DNA of 6,076 nt, from NCBI GenBank assembly GCA_026987225.1, contig JALSNB010000385.1, forward strand, positions 1 to 6,076, read 5' to 3'. The notes below the pieces were generated by a model. It had not been told where the DNA came from and did no database searches. It worked only from the letters and a program-made list of their open reading frames with translations. The DNA comes from Caldisericaceae bacterium. Its GTDB lineage: Bacteria; Caldisericota; Caldisericia; Caldisericales; Caldisericaceae. The position numbers and the translations under genes are program-made. Below are positions 5,835 through 6,076 of this stretch, piece by piece (the stretch's first letter is position 1; each line of letters starts with the position of its first letter).

Positions 5835-6076
5835 ATGACTGACCTTGAAATTGCACAGAATGCAAAAATGAAAAAGATTACGGAAGTTGCAAACTACATA
5901 GGCCTGGACGAAGACGAACTGAGCCTTTACGGAAAGTATATCGCCAAGATAGAGCCGCAGGCTGCGAAAAGAACGGAGAGCAACCCGGACGGCACGTTAA
6001 TATTCGTAACCGCAATCACGCCGACACCTGCGGGTGAAGGAAAAACCACAACAACCATAGGGCTGTCCGATGCCCT
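5835..6076 (+). CDS. fhs: Formate-tetrahydrofolate ligase, N-terminal 80 residues (3' end beyond window)
   Basis: Formate-tetrahydrofolate ligase (10-formyl-THF synthetase) uses ATP to join formate to tetrahydrofolate. It feeds purine and formyl-Met-tRNA synthesis and, in acetogens, the methyl branch of the Wood-Ljungdahl pathway. The visible part starts MTDLEIAQNAKMKKITEVA and contains the characteristic P-loop TPAGEGKT (64-71) followed by TTTIGL, as in the family. Only about one seventh of the usual roughly 550 residues is present. It is transcribed divergently from the flavoprotein gene, with its own near-consensus promoter and strong ribosome binding site. The usual Leu-Ser at the equivalent of Gly76-Leu-Ser-Asp is kept, with Asp-Ala following. 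Presence of fhs alone does not prove acetogenesis. Confidence 0.97.
   Translation, partial: MTDLEIAQNAKMKKITEVANYIGLDEDELSLYGKYIAKIEPQAAKRTESNPDGTLIFVTAITPTPAGEGKTTTTIGLSDA

Overview
The window looks like ordinary bacterial chromosome with moderate GC content. The RuvA/RuvB/RuvC set and the bacterial-type Shine-Dalgarno and sigma70-like promoter sequences make the host a bacterium. Deoxyxylulose-independent vitamin B6 synthesis (PdxS/PdxT) and a formate-tetrahydrofolate ligase fit an anaerobic or one-carbon-metabolising lineage, but I cannot name a phylum from the sequence. Every base from 1 to about 5700 belongs to genes on the minus strand, apart from very short gaps. One further gene leaves on the plus strand at the right edge.

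Layout, reading leftward on the minus strand from the divergent promoter region at about 5699-5834: (i) an HI0933/YhiN-type flavoprotein (4478-5698), whose likely start is a GTG sitting exactly where transcription from an apparent promoter should begin; (ii) a short intergenic segment with a candidate promoter and a strong ribosome binding site; (iii) a compact gene string pdxS (3538-4425), pdxT (2944-3537), yebC-family (2186-2944), ruvC (1692-2183), ruvA (1132-1695), ruvB (180-1142), and then the first 55 codons of a gene whose N-terminus resembles the archaeal-type threonyl-tRNA synthetase editing domain (1-167). Junctions in this string are 0 nt, 1-nt overlap, 2 nt, 4-nt overlap, 11-nt overlap and 12 nt, so one transcript with translational coupling is likely. 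To the right, fhs begins at 5835 on the plus strand behind near-consensus promoter hexamers and an AAGGAGG ribosome binding site, and runs off the window.

Functionally, PdxS and PdxT together form the PLP synthase. RuvA, RuvB and RuvC form the Holliday-junction branch-migration and resolution machinery. The YebC-family protein commonly precedes ruvC in bacteria. Fhs makes 10-formyl-tetrahydrofolate. All complete genes appear intact, with catalytic residues present. I see no mobile element, CRISPR array, tRNA, rRNA, riboswitch or clear rho-independent terminator, and no obvious undescribed system. The best leads are the archaeal-like editing domain in a bacterial ruv operon, the apparent leaderless GTG start, the repeat-flanked fhs promoter, and a substitution in the RuvA acidic pin.
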